Below are positions 13,601 through 25,400 of a DNA stretch of 64,000 nt, in pieces. Made by a program: the position numbers and the translations under genes. Below the pieces are notes generated by a model. It was not told the origin of the DNA and made no database searches. It saw nothing but the letters and a program-made list of their open reading frames with translations. Source of the DNA: Setaria digitata. Taxonomy: Eukaryota > Nematoda > Chromadorea > Rhabditida > Setariidae. The stretch lies in the NCBI GenBank assembly GCA_003640385.1, contig RCAB01000334.1:1-64000 (forward strand). Reading direction: 5' to 3'. The number at the start of each line of letters is the position of its first letter. Position 1 is the first letter of the stretch.

Positions 13601-15406
13601 CCACTTATCAACCTACTCGGTTAACTCTCTCCCGCTACAGAAAGCGACATAACGGCACTACCAAGTGACTAAAATTCTACATAAATAAGAAAGAAAACCA
13701 ATTTTGCTACCCTTCTATTTTCAATATTTGCAAACGTCAGAATACCGAAACTAAAAACACGAGTGGAGATGGAATTTTGCTGAATATAAATGAAGAGAAA
13801 CTATTAAGATAAAAAACTAATGGAAAACGCAAAATAGGGTGAAAGCAGTAACCCATCCAGAGGTTGTTCATTCTCTGCTAAATAGAACCATTAATCATTT
13901 CCAGACTTAAAATTGTTGTGAAGTCAGAAATTAAGGAAAAAATGAAACATCCCCCCCCCCCCTAATCATGACCAGACAGAAAACCGCATGAATACATTTC
14001 AAAACTGGCGTAATAGCCTATGCGTGCAGCAACGACTCAAACTGAAGAACTTTGTTAACTAAAAGAAATAACCAAGTTTCTTCAGAAGAGGACTATCAAT
14101 CAATGACACATGCGATTTATGAAATCAACAGCAACAAAAACCAATCATACAAACCCCTAAGAGCTGGAAAACCCATCATCGTTCCCTAAAAGTACTGCTG
14201 CACCGTTATGCAACTCTGATATATAACAATATTAGTGCCGAAACGCAATTAATTGGTCCTACAGTTGTTACTCTGTATATTTCTTTTTCCTGCACTTGAA
14301 ACTTGTCTTGAGCAATTTCTTACCACCAAAACAAACAGCACCCCTTCTTTCTCTGTCTGGAAAATTACTCCATTTTGTCACTGCTATGTATAAATGAGCC
14401 AAAAAGCTCAAATAACAGTTACCTGTAATACAGAAATAGCCCAGAAACTAAGGTCAACTTTATACGATGTTTTTGCCGGTAAAAAGTATATGTTGCTTTT
14501 CCTAATTGATAATATTCAGTAGTGAATATTTTCTTTAAATACTAAAGCAATTTGTTGACGAATGAAATTGCTATTGTGGCGAGCATTCTTGAATAGAAAG
14601 ATATATGACCTGCACTGGAAGTTTATGTTTCAGTGACACTATTTTGTATTTTAATGAAATTACCCGATAATATGTTTTAGATAGTTTTTTCCTTTTTTCT
14701 GACATAATTATTATTGTACAAATTGGAGTTATAAAATAAGTTTAACATCGTTAACGAATAATAATGTCAAGTGCTGTTCTTTCCCTTTTCGTTTTTTCTT
14801 TCAAAAATTTATTTGAAAAGAAATTTTATCTTCAGTGGTGAAAATTTACTCAAATGTACAATATGCCGAAAACAATATTCATAAAGTGATTGTAAAAGTT
14901 CGAAAGAACAATGGCTGAACATATTTCATTTTCTGGAAACGCAATTAATGATGCAAGTTCGGCAATAATCGTCTCCAACTTCGCAAACGTTCCACGAGAT
15001 TGCTTTTGAAATGTGTGCATTTGTTTGTTTCCTTCTGTAAAAGGAATTAAAAAAACTAGAATTTTTTTTTTTGCATTTTTTCATTTTCTTATCAAACTAA
15101 GCCTAATTAGTTTCAATTGTTTTTCACAGAGAATCCAAAGAGGTATTGAAGATACTATTGATTATATATATATATATACATATACTATTTGCTTGGTAAT
15201 ATTTTCAATTAGTTAATTCGTTTGAACTATTATCGAAAGCCAAGGAGCAAGAAGAAAAATGAAATTATAAGATAGAATTCGATAAAAAAATATACCCTAG
15301 TAGTACCACCCATTTCTTGTTGTCTTCGTTTCGAGTATCTTCGAATGGCAGCTTTGAACTCACTTGGCTCCTCAATGGCTGTCATATCAGTGTTCTCCTT
15401 AGAAGA
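7692..15406 (-). CDS. NOLC1: Nopp140/NOLC1-like nucleolar phosphoprotein (SRP40 C-terminal domain)
   Basis: Nopp140 is a nucleolar/Cajal-body chaperone of box H/ACA and C/D snoRNPs. Exons (minus): 15406-15296 (ATG at 15385), 13506-13372, 13228-13058, 12805-12728, 12428-12327, 12150-9047, 8921-8879, 8739-8663, 8513-8465, 8211-8125 and 7856-7692. All phases match, giving about 1,366 residues. The C-terminus identifies it: NEPFHRVK, then DDRFRDNSYRAK, then FRHEKTKKKRGSY and HSIKFDSDSD, the SRP40/Nopp140 C-terminal signature. The middle has about 12 modules of about 45 residues, each with a Ser/Asp/Glu run (SSSDSTSSSDD type, CK2-like) followed by a Lys/Pro/Ala-rich stretch. The N-terminus (DFDVLFYDHLIKEEPKL, then PLKDVVLEYNK) is helical and could match the LisH-like N-terminus of Nopp140; this is uncertain. 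The first two introns and the 12326-12151 intron are the least secure parts. C. elegans dao-5 is the likely counterpart. Confidence 0.85.
10400..11830 (-). repeat. ~135-bp tandem coding repeats in the Nopp140-like gene
   Basis: The long exon contains a diverged tandem array. A shared core on the plus strand, of the type CTACTAGAAGTGCTATCAGA, recurs near 10571, 10699, 10838, 10975, 11109, 11240, 11375, 11509 and 11657. Spacings are 128-148 bp and mostly 131-139. Each period encodes one Ser/acidic block plus one Lys/Ala/Pro block of about 45 residues. Because the period is near 135 bp the frame is kept. Long plus-strand ORFs over this region (10436-11236, 11249-11782) are by-products of the biased codons. 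Confidence 0.85.
13507..15295 (-). other. Intron 1 of the Nopp140-like gene
   Basis: This 1.8-kb stretch lies between donor AGG|GTATAT and acceptor TTTCTAG|AAC, both in phase 0. It contains a run of 12 C at 13951-13962, unusual in such AT-rich DNA, and a short TA microsatellite near 15161-15185. No exon is supported inside it. If this intron is not real, translation would start at the in-frame ATG at 13494. Confidence 0.55.
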
Positions 15407-15680
15407 CTGAGAAATGAAAATAAACAGTATTACAACTTTATTACTTCATAACTTTATTACTAAGTTATGCAGTTTGTGGAAAACGTAAAACGTCCGGTTC
15501 CTATACCCATGGGTATTTATAATTTGAAAAATATAGGGAAGGTCCCTTGAAATTAATTACTACTGCAGTTTGAATTAAATTAAACCACTTATGTTCAGCT
15601 ACACGTAGTGTTTTGTACTTTTTCCTTATTGCTTAAATTTAGCAAATAAATTAACCCCGAAGTATTTTATATTATAGATT
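15407..15680 (-). promoter_or_regulatory. Operon-like intercistronic region between RGK GTPase and Nopp140-like gene
   Basis: The RGK stop codon ends at 15681, and the next transcript unit begins at a TTTCTCAG acceptor ending at 15407. Two minus-strand AATAAA signals lie between (plus-strand TTTATT at 15437-15442 and 15453-15458). The nearer one is about 30 nt before the acceptor. A poly(A) signal for the upstream gene closely followed by a splice acceptor, and then an ATG 21 nt later, is the layout of nematode operon junctions processed by spliced-leader trans-splicing. The inference rests on spacing and motifs only. Confidence 0.5.
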
Positions 15681-18600
15681 TTACAACACAAAATATTTAC
15701 AACTAAGTCTTTCTTTGCTTTTGTTTTTCGAAAGTAAATTTGCTTTTAAGCGTACTTTGACGTCATCGAGAAAATCTAGCAGATCTGATTTCAGTGACTC
15801 CTTAATTTCAGCGATAAGTCCAACCAAAAGATCATCAACGTTTAGATTCAAAGCTACTGTTACTTCATAATGTGCAAAACCGTACGTCATTGCCGCATTT
15901 TTCGCATCTGAAATTAAATTTACCGGAGAAACTGCCAAAATTATGCTATTGTTTATTCGTTTTTTTTCTTCGCTTTCTTTATTATCGATTATAACCGATA
16001 TACTGTATTATCCACTTATTCGGTAAAAAACATAAATTATAAATCTTTTAATGGTTAAAATAACATTGAAAGCAAGCGTTTAGTATTCATTATTTTACTG
16101 TGTGAATAATAAAAAATAAATAAATTTTCGAGCAATTTGCTAAAATGCTGAAGTGGAAAATGAAGGAAAAATGGAATAAAAAGGAATCAATAAATTTTAT
16201 TGAAAACTGACCAATAATGCTGCAAATCCATTAAAAAAATGCTTTATTTCTTTTTGTTCCCACTTCCTAAAATAATTAAAAGGATACTTACCTGTTTTAC
16301 TAACAGCACGTTTTCGTTCTAAATCAACTTTATTAGCAGCCATAACGATGGGCTTATTACGAGTAGACGTTGATTGTCGTAAACGTTCAACTGCATACAT
16401 GACTTGTTTGAAGGAACTTTTCGAATCTATACTATATACGAGTAAGTAAATATCCGCCTTACTATCTAACCATGATTTATCCTGAAAAAAGGAATTAATG
16501 AATAAATCAACAAATTGATGATAACATTTAATAGTGATTCTCCATGTTAATCCAATTTAATTTTGTTAAATGTAAGTCACTTACTGTTTTAGTTTAAAGT
16601 GATTTAAAACTATTTTTAATTACTCAATGATACAGAATGCATTAAATAAATTACATTATGTGGGTCAACTTCATAAAATGTCAGCTCGCTTTCTCTATTA
16701 CCAATTATAATCGATACTGTATTATCCACTTGTTCTGTAAAAATATAAATTATGAATCTTTTAAAGATTAAAATAACGATCACTGAAGTTTATTTAAGTG
16801 ATAATGCTTAAGCAAAAACATAAAATATGAATTGGAAGCTGGAAAAAAGATAAATAATGTTACGAGGTGTTACAACTTTTTTAACATTCAAAACAATGGG
16901 AAATGTCTCACCTATATCAGTAGCATACGTATTTCGATGATCGGAAGTCATAAACTGGCCAATAAGGGCAGTTTTTCCAACACCTGTCGAGCCAAGCACG
17001 TATATCTGAATTGTTCTTCAATATTTTATCTAAGATTTGAATCATGAAAGTTTGTATATCTTTTAAATTCTATACCAGTCATTTAATGATAGGAATTGAT
17101 ATTATCACAGGATGAGGAAGATAATGTGGAAAATACCTTGAATTTGTCCTATTTAATTAAACTTCTCAAAAGACTCTAAGTGGCAATATTTTAACACGTC
17201 AGCATACTTTGTAGAAAGCAGTACTGGTAGAAGGCTGATTATCTTCATCCTTATCATTACTGATGGGAACAATACTATTACTGAGTGTTGAATTTGAACT
17301 GTTCGAATCGTTTGAAAAAACAGATCGGTCTGTTTTTTGTGGTGGTTCTAAAAAAAATAAAAAATTAAATTATATTTTTGGAAAAAGTTTGAAATTGTGA
17401 AGCAAGGACTAAGGAATAATCAATTTTCGTTAAGATTCTGCAATGATAGCAATTTGTTAATTGTGATAAAAAGATAATTTATTTCTTTTTTTGATAAAAT
17501 AATGCATGTCTGATCAATCCCATTACCTAATTCATTTATTTGAACACTATGCCAATTGGTTTTCTGATACAATACTATCAAATTTTCTTAACCAAAATAT
17601 CACAGACCTCGTTTATGGCTAGTAGGACTTTTGAGACGGAATGAATCACCTCGACTAACAACAGTACCCTTTTCATCAATGTTAAATTCTCGAACACGAG
17701 TATAATCTTCCGGATCAACTAAACTTAGAAAACGCTCTTCCACCATACTTGTCTTCGGTTTCGGCCAAACATCCGTTCGTGCCGTGTCCAGTGGTCGATG
17801 CCTATAATGAATGCAGCACTAAAATTTTCATCGTTTAGCAATAACTTTAGTTCCAGAAACTTTATTGGTTTAGTATCGTTAAAGAATACCTTTAGTTCCG
17901 GAAACGCTATCGACACAACGCCATCCGCTAGAAAAGGAAAAAAGAAGAAAGTGGGAGGGGAAAGGGAAGTAAAATGTTCAATAATTGTTTATATATTCTA
18001 TCAGATTTTTGTGAATTAATAAAAATTCTGAGAATTACTCATACTTAACGAATATCAAAATAAAAATTGATGAGGAAATTAAACAAAAGCATTATTTGCG
18101 ATCCTTTAGAATGAAACAAATCTCTAAATAAAAATTTGTTTGTATATATAAAAACTTCGATGGAATTCTCTGACCAGCTTTTCCTTAGCTTTTTTTTAAA
18201 TGTACTTCATTCAGTTTAAATTATATGGCACAAAAAATTTTTGGAGAAATATGGCAAATATTTCCTTTTTCTTTTTTTTTCCTTATAAATCAGAGTTGTC
18301 GATTACAATGTTTTTAATAGAAGTAGAATTAAGAAAACGTTTTAAAATACCGCTTTCCTGAAATTAATTGAAGAAATGCTAATTACCCCGCTAAATTCAT
18401 AAACGAATTAATGAGGTATCAAATAAGTTTTAAATTTCAAAAGATTCAGTAAATTTTCGTTTAGCATTTTTTTTTTTTTTAAAGAGACGTGGGGAAAAGA
18501 GATTTAAGTCGTAATGCGACAAAATAGGCTTTGGATAGAATCGGTAGAAGCAAAAGTTATTCTCCAAAATTAAAAAATATGACATTTGTATTTCACATGA

Positions 18601-19749
18601 CAACAATTGCATTTTTCTGCGCATTTATTTTTCATCAAATTTTACAAAGTTTTCCATCATAATACGACAGAATTAAACACAAATTATTGGAAAAGTAAAA
18701 AAATAAAAGTTTTGAAAATTCATACATTCAATTGTGGATGTGGACAAACAAGTATAATCTTAGTTCAAATTAATTTGTAGAGAAAATTTGCTAAATAAAA
18801 ATTTTATCACGAGAGAAATGCATTAATAGGAATAAAGCATTAACGATTAAATCAGAGATATAAATGCTAAAATTATTACTACAAATGTTAGCAATCATTT
18901 GTCTTCCATCTTTTTCATCGATAATTTTTCTTTTATCCTAGGCAATAAAATCTTATTTAGTCAATGATTTTGTTTCATTAACTCATTAAAGGACAATAAT
19001 AAAACTTTCAAAATATAAAATTCGAAAATGTAATATTCGAAAGAAGGAAGGTGAGAAAGAGAGAGAGAGAGGGTAGATTAGCCATTAACAAACTGATCGT
19101 TAAAATAGAAAGAGCAACATCATTAATATTCGCATAATTCCTCCTTTAATTATTTTCGGAAATTCGCTTATTAGGTAAACTACAAAAAATTCGTCCTTTT
19201 TGTATTGCCTTGTTTTATTTACTTGTTTTTTTTTTTTTTTTTGAAATAAAATTTATAGCTTTATGTTTAAGAGAAAGAAAAATTTAATCAGTGATATTTT
19301 ACATTTGTGTGCGATATGTAAATTTTTAAGAAAATATAATCTGTGTTTGTCTTTTAATGCATTTAAATTTAAAAATAAATTAAAAATATTCCTTAGCATA
19401 ATTTACTTCAATATATTTAGTAATTTGAATTCCGTCGAGAATTTAAGTATAATTTTAGTTCAGCAATAGAATGAAAGAACATTTCGCTAAAAACTTTCAT
19501 CTGCAATTCTTAAGTTTTCACGTGCGCTGTATCCTAGGAATTTTATAGACTCATTCAATATTAATACAAAAATTGCCAAACCTTTGATATTGCGTGGAAC
19601 ATCGAAAAATATTAGGGGTAGAGCGTCGCCTTTCTTTCATCTGTTGCGTTGTTTCATCAGACTGATGACGTTTCACGTTCACTACTGCACGTGGTCTATG
19701 CTTAAACGATTGTGATCGTAACGGCTGATGCATGCTTATAACTGATTTA
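15681..19749 (-). CDS. RGK-family (Rad/Gem/Rem-like) small GTPase
   Basis: RGK proteins are atypical Ras-like GTPases that bind voltage-gated calcium-channel beta subunits and reduce channel current. Exons (minus): 19749-19582 (ATG at 19733), 17801-17608, 17347-17208, 17005-16912, 16734-16655, 16481-16292 and 15907-15681, giving 358 residues. Visible: P-loop GSTGVGKT at 167-174; NKVD (G4) at 270-273; VDPEDYTRVREF plus KGTVVSRGDSFR at about 79-106, which resembles the segment before the G-domain in fly RGK proteins; and a C-terminal SCKYFVL, like the Cys-x(n)-VL tail of RGKs, with no CAAX prenylation box. As in RGKs the DxxG motif is missing (YEVDPHN instead). The G5 ETSA is replaced by VTVA. 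A TTTCAG acceptor 16 nt before the ATG suggests trans-splicing. A 1.8-kb intron separates the first two exons. The gene lies upstream of the Nopp140-like gene on the same strand. Confidence 0.85.
17802..19581 (-). other. Intron of the RGK GTPase gene
   Basis: This AT-rich intron lies between donor AAAG|GTTTGG and acceptor CATTATAG. It contains a short GA repeat near 19057-19072 and several A/T runs. ORFs inside it show no splice-site support. Confidence 0.7.
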
Positions 19750-22146
19750 CTGAAATATATATAATTAATTGGTATATCGGTAAATTATTAAGTACTGATG
19801 GAATGTTAGTATGTATTTGGAAATAAAATTTTATCAAATAGCAGGAAAAATAAAAAAGCAATAAATAAAGCAGAGATCCATCAAACATAAATTAAACAGC
19901 GGTAGATTAAAACATTCGATAGTTTGTTTCTTTAAATAAAAAAAAAAAAATCGATCAGAAAAGCCGTGATTTATATTCTATAAATTTGAAAATTCACATT
20001 ATTTAAAGTTTGTTTTGAAATATCGAAATTTAAAATATTGGATATTTCTATCGAAGGCATAAATCCTCATAAATTAAAAGAAAACAGAAAATTCGCATGA
20101 AATACTTCAAGAAATTTACAAATTTAAGATTTGCTATGAACTTGCCCACATACTTATAAATTGAATTAATTAATAAGTTTAAATTTATTTTCTGTTAGAC
20201 TGCTTGTCAAAATTAAACTTCTCCTATCTGACGCCATTAAAATTACTCGTCTGCAATTTTAATTTTTTACCCAAGTTCCCTTTTTTTTTTTCGGAAAAAT
20301 TTCGAAAACAGACGGCATCAAATGACTTCAATCGAAGAAATTAGATTTTGAAAGTAATAAACAGGGCCTTCTCGAAAATGACCTTCACCTTCACATAAAC
20401 ACATCTAAAAATTCCATTTCCATTTGCTCCAAAGTAAACGACAGATTTGTATGGTTTTAATGGAGAATATTTAAAACTAACTGAACATTTTATCAAGAAG
20501 GAGCAATGCAAAACAGCTTTAACTATTTTTTCATTTTTTTTTTCTCGCTGAATTTGCAAAAAAAAGGAGAGAAAGCTTCTAATAGAAATGAACAAATAAA
20601 AAAAAAAGAATTTCTTTTTTTATCGACCACAGTTCAAGACCAAGTTGCAAGAAGCGTTTTGATAAAGCACATCTGAGAAGCTGCAAGAACAGAAATTTCT
20701 AGTGTATTAGTAATTCTTGAGAAAATAGTCTAGCAGAAGAGATGGTAAATGTTTTAGAACAATTGACAATGACGATTTCGGGATGCTATAAATAGTAATA
20801 AAATCTAGTTTCCTAAATTTTCGAAGAATTAAATTAAATGCTTCGTAATTTCAATCTAAGATATATTTTAACTTCATAGATAATATAGTCACTCACGACA
20901 CAGTATTTTTTGGTGATAAATATTTAAATTCTTAATTTCAAAAACCAAAAAAATGGTTGAAGATTACAATTTCTTATGTCACGTATATTAAGCAGATGTA
21001 ATGCGTTATTTCTGGAATTATTTCATTTCTAATTAATAATAATTATTAATTATTATTTCTGAAACTAAGTATTCGAATAGTGGAGTTTAAAGTGCTGATT
21101 TTAACGATCGACTCCTAATATCTATTAATATGCTTTTTTCATTTTAGGCACATCTTTAGCTACTAAAAAATAAAAATTTCACTCAGTAAAGTAGAAAGAA
21201 AATTTTTCATTTCTAAAATAAATATTTCTTTACGGAAAAGAGAGAAAATCCAAATTCTCAAAAACAAACAAAGCAAAAACCTTAGTAGCGCGTTAAAATA
21301 TTTCCAGTTAGCAGATAAATTTCGAAATTACTGTTAAATACATAAAAATGCAATAGAGGAAATGAGCAAGTAGTGAGGAAAGTGTAACAATGACAAAAGC
21401 TGATTAAGATTATAGAGCCGAATATCTTGTCCGCATCATTAGTTTGCAAAAACTGAAGTGAACAATTAAAAATTTCCCTTGTGCTATAAAACAACTGCTC
21501 TGTATTTATGAAAAATGAGTGCAAATTGATTAGAAAGTGATAACATCAATGATATCAGCAATAAAGTAAATGGTACCGTAATAGGACGGATAAATTCGAT
21601 ATGTATCGAAATGTTAGCAAGAATGACAGAAACAGTAACATCTGTTTAATAGAATTGAATTTGTTACAAATTTTATTGCTAATGATATCATCCTATACAT
21701 GTCATTAGGAACCTGGAGTGTACTGATAGAGATATCATCTGATACATATCATTAAGAATCTGGAGTGGCACTGATCGAGATTTCCCTGTGGAATTGAACA
21801 AATGAAAAATTACACGACCAGCAGGCGTTATGGTGACGTAAGCATGCTATATTTTAGCAATATCACCACTGACGTTTCTCACAAAGCGATCAATCATACT
21901 AGTAAATATCAGTCAACTGTTCATTTGTAAACAAAGCCACTTCGTTGATATACTTATCATTGTCGTCTATAGTGCGAAATAAATTAAAAAGTGAAAAAAG
22001 AACAAAATTTGCAGGAAGATTTATGCACATTTGTACTTTAGTAGTTAAGCATACAACTTATTGATTGAAGGAAATGCAAGTTATGATGAATTAAAAATGA
22101 ACAAATTTCTGCAATCATTATTTTATATACATACAATTTTCATATA

Positions 22147-22460
22147 ACATTTTATATATATATATATATATAAAATTATATATATAAATATTATTTATAT
22201 ATATATATATATATATATAAAAATATATATATATTTATATATATTATTTTTTTTATATATATATTTTTTTTATATATATTTATATATAAAATATATATAT
22301 ATATATAAAACTTGTATAATAGGAGTAGAAAAATGTATAATAGGAGTAGAAAAATAAATAATAATGTCTAAAATTGAGAAGTGACGGAGAGCTTTGAAGA
22401 TTTATCAGCAAATATACATAAATTGTGTAAAAAAACTATATATATATATATATAGTTTTT
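22147..22460. repeat. AT dinucleotide microsatellite cluster
   Basis: Long interrupted TA/AT tracts run from about 22147 to 22310, with a second perfect stretch at about 22437-22460 flanked by AAAAAAC and GTTTTTT so that the whole is palindromic. Two copies of an AATAGGAGTAGAAAAA element sit between them (about 22318-22355). These are simple repeats and are likely to be length-polymorphic. Confidence 0.9.
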
Positions 22461-25400
22461 TAGATAAGTACTGATCAATTAGTTTTTAATGAAATCTTCT
22501 GAGCAAACGTTTCTCGAAAGCCTAATTACCAATGTTGCATGAGTAAAACGATATGTTTGTTATTCGTAAATACATGCGAATAAAGGAAAGATTTTTACTC
22601 CAATTTTCTGAATTTTAAAGTTAGATGTTTATAAAATGGAAATTTTGAGATTTTAATAGAGAAGAAAATTATTAATGCAAAAAATACTCAATATGAAGAA
22701 ACATTTTATTTAATTGAATACAAAATTCCACATGACAAGTGCAATTTTTCTTCCTAACATATTCACCAAATGAATTATCTTTTACTTGTTTCTATTATAT
22801 CAGTAAATTTTATTATATTAAACATTAAATTGAAGAAAACTCAGGAGAGGGAGGTTCAACGTATATAAAAAAAAAATTATAATTTATATCTGAACTTTGT
22901 ACTTTAGAAGTTAAAATTTTCTTTTGGAAATCTGAAAATTGCATTTTCATTTGAACAAAGAATCTGATTAAACATAAAAATTTCTGCATTTAATCTAGAA
23001 ATCTATTACAAAAATTTAAAAATTTTTTTGAGGAATTTTTCCTCAGCAAAACTTATGAATTTTTTTTTTTGATGCAGTTTAAAAAACTAAGAAATTTCTT
23101 TTATTCTTTTAAGTGTTAACTTAGTAAGCTGTCTTTTTGATTTTTTCATTAATTCAATACAGACATTTCCTGTGATCATTCTGTTACATTCTTTTGCTAT
23201 TAGCTTCCTTATCAAGCGAAAAACTCAACTATGCAAGAATACTTCCGAGATACAAAAAATTTTGCATAAGACCATTTATCACTTGACAGCACCAAGTTAG
23301 CGCCTTTTTCTTTGAAATAGCACAAAATTTTTAATATGCTACTTTAACAATAGCAAAATTTTCATTTAATACATATAGAAATATTCAAGGGAATGTTGCA
23401 TTTTACTAAATTAATTTCATTTTCCCCCCAAATGATCAAGAGTCACGAAGTACTAGGGACTCCTCTTTAATTTTTATAGCAGAATGTGCAATTATCACAT
23501 GCACTTTTTCTAGATAGACTTCAAAAGTTTCTTAAAATCACTGAAAACTGAATATTCTTATATCTATCTAGAAGTACTGCAGTAATAACTGTGCATTCTG
23601 AAATAAATTTTATTAAAATTTCAGTGCACTGGTTACCTAATATGAATGATCACAAACTAAAGCTTGTCTAAACAAAAAGGTAGAATGAAAATGGCTTAAA
23701 ATAGTATGTTCGAAGAAATGAGAAAAAAGGTAAAATTTTGATTAAATGAAAAGTAAAGAAGTAAAATTTATAATTTCAACAAATTTTTCTTTTAAAAGAA
23801 AAAAAACAGAGAGCAAAAGGAGAAATTAATGAAAACGAATAAATTTGAATAAAAAATTATTGCTAACCTTTGACATTGCATGTTACAAGTCAAATTCTCT
23901 CAAAGGATAATTCTCATAATCAGAATGCCCAAAGTGTGATTCTAAGATTCAGAATCACGAAAACTTGTATTAATTATAAAGGAGGTCAACGCGCCGTTTA
24001 TTTAGTTTAGTGTTCTTAAGTATATAAAAAATGTTTCTATAAAGAAAAGAAAAAAGAAGGAAAAAACAGATTTCTACTTTTAAGTAATTGATAATTTTTC
24101 CATGCTGCTGTAATATTCTGTTTAATTTTGAAATTTCAAATTAAAATGGAAATGTATTTATCACATAAATACCATTATCTTGAATAAAAGAAGTATATGG
24201 AAAAATAATAGAAAGAATGCTCATACTGTTTGACATAATGCATTTATTTTCATCTTTTATTTATATCTTTTTTTTGCTAACTAAACAAACAGATGGTTAT
24301 TTAAAGGAATAAATTTCGTTGGAAAAAAAACATTGCAATCACTGCTTTTTTAATTAAAAAGATTATTCGTTTTTGTTTCTAATACAAAATTATTCATCAA
24401 TTAAATCATTTATGATAATTGCTAATTGATAAATTTATTTATGATACTACTTAACTGAATGGTTGCAAAAGATACAGTCTGGTAATCGATATTTCAATTT
24501 ACGTCCCAAAACATTTTTTAATATTCATTCATTATTCTAAAGAATTGTTAATGAATTGAACTAAGTAAATATAAATTATGTTGTGGTTGTTAATTTTTTG
24601 TTGGACATGATGATTCTAACAGTTAATTATTATAGCAAAAGATGCACGGACTAAAGGTTGTATTTCAAATGGCTATTTAATAATGTATAATTTTTGCAGC
24701 TTATTTAAAATTTTTCAGGATTTAATCTCTAATTTTTTTCTGTCATGGAAATGAATAGTAAAAATATTTTTTTTAAAACATTTTTTTTTACAAATAACAT
24801 TTCATAACTGCAGCATATAAATGCTTAACTTTGATTCAAGCTGACGTATTAATAAATGAAGGATGAATAAATGCCCAGGAAAAGCAGTTGTTTTATTTCA
24901 TTTATAATAACAAAGATCAAGTAAAATCAATTTGTATTCTTATCATAAAAATTGATTATAGTTTGAAAAAAAAAAAGAATCAAGTAAACAATAAATCACG
25001 CATAAATTTCAATCGGCATTGATGTTCAAAACTTTGAAAACAAAAAAAACAAGCACAGTAAGAACCCAACATTAAGTTATTTAGACTTATTCATTAAGCG
25101 CTGCGACTTGATGTTAATATGTAAAATAATTGCCTGAATTCAAATAATCAGTGTTAAATGATAAGGAGAAAAATAAAAAGTTCAAAAAACAATGCTAAAG
25201 AGAAAAGTTGTTATGGTTCAATAAGACGAATTCAGAAAAAAAGAGCCAGCCTTCATGAAAATATAGCTCGAAGAGCAATTGAAAGATGGATAAATATAAT
25301 TAGATTGTGTCTCTGCTGCTTAAAAAAAAAAAAAAATTAAAAATTTATAAGGCTTTATATATAATAAAAATTTGCTGGAAATCGAGAAATAAGTAATCAA

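Noticed and set aside
25158..25340. Basic 60-codon plus-strand ORF
   Set aside because: It ends in a poly-Lys run from 14 A residues, and there is no splice or promoter context. A real peptide cannot be excluded, but the evidence is too weak to call.
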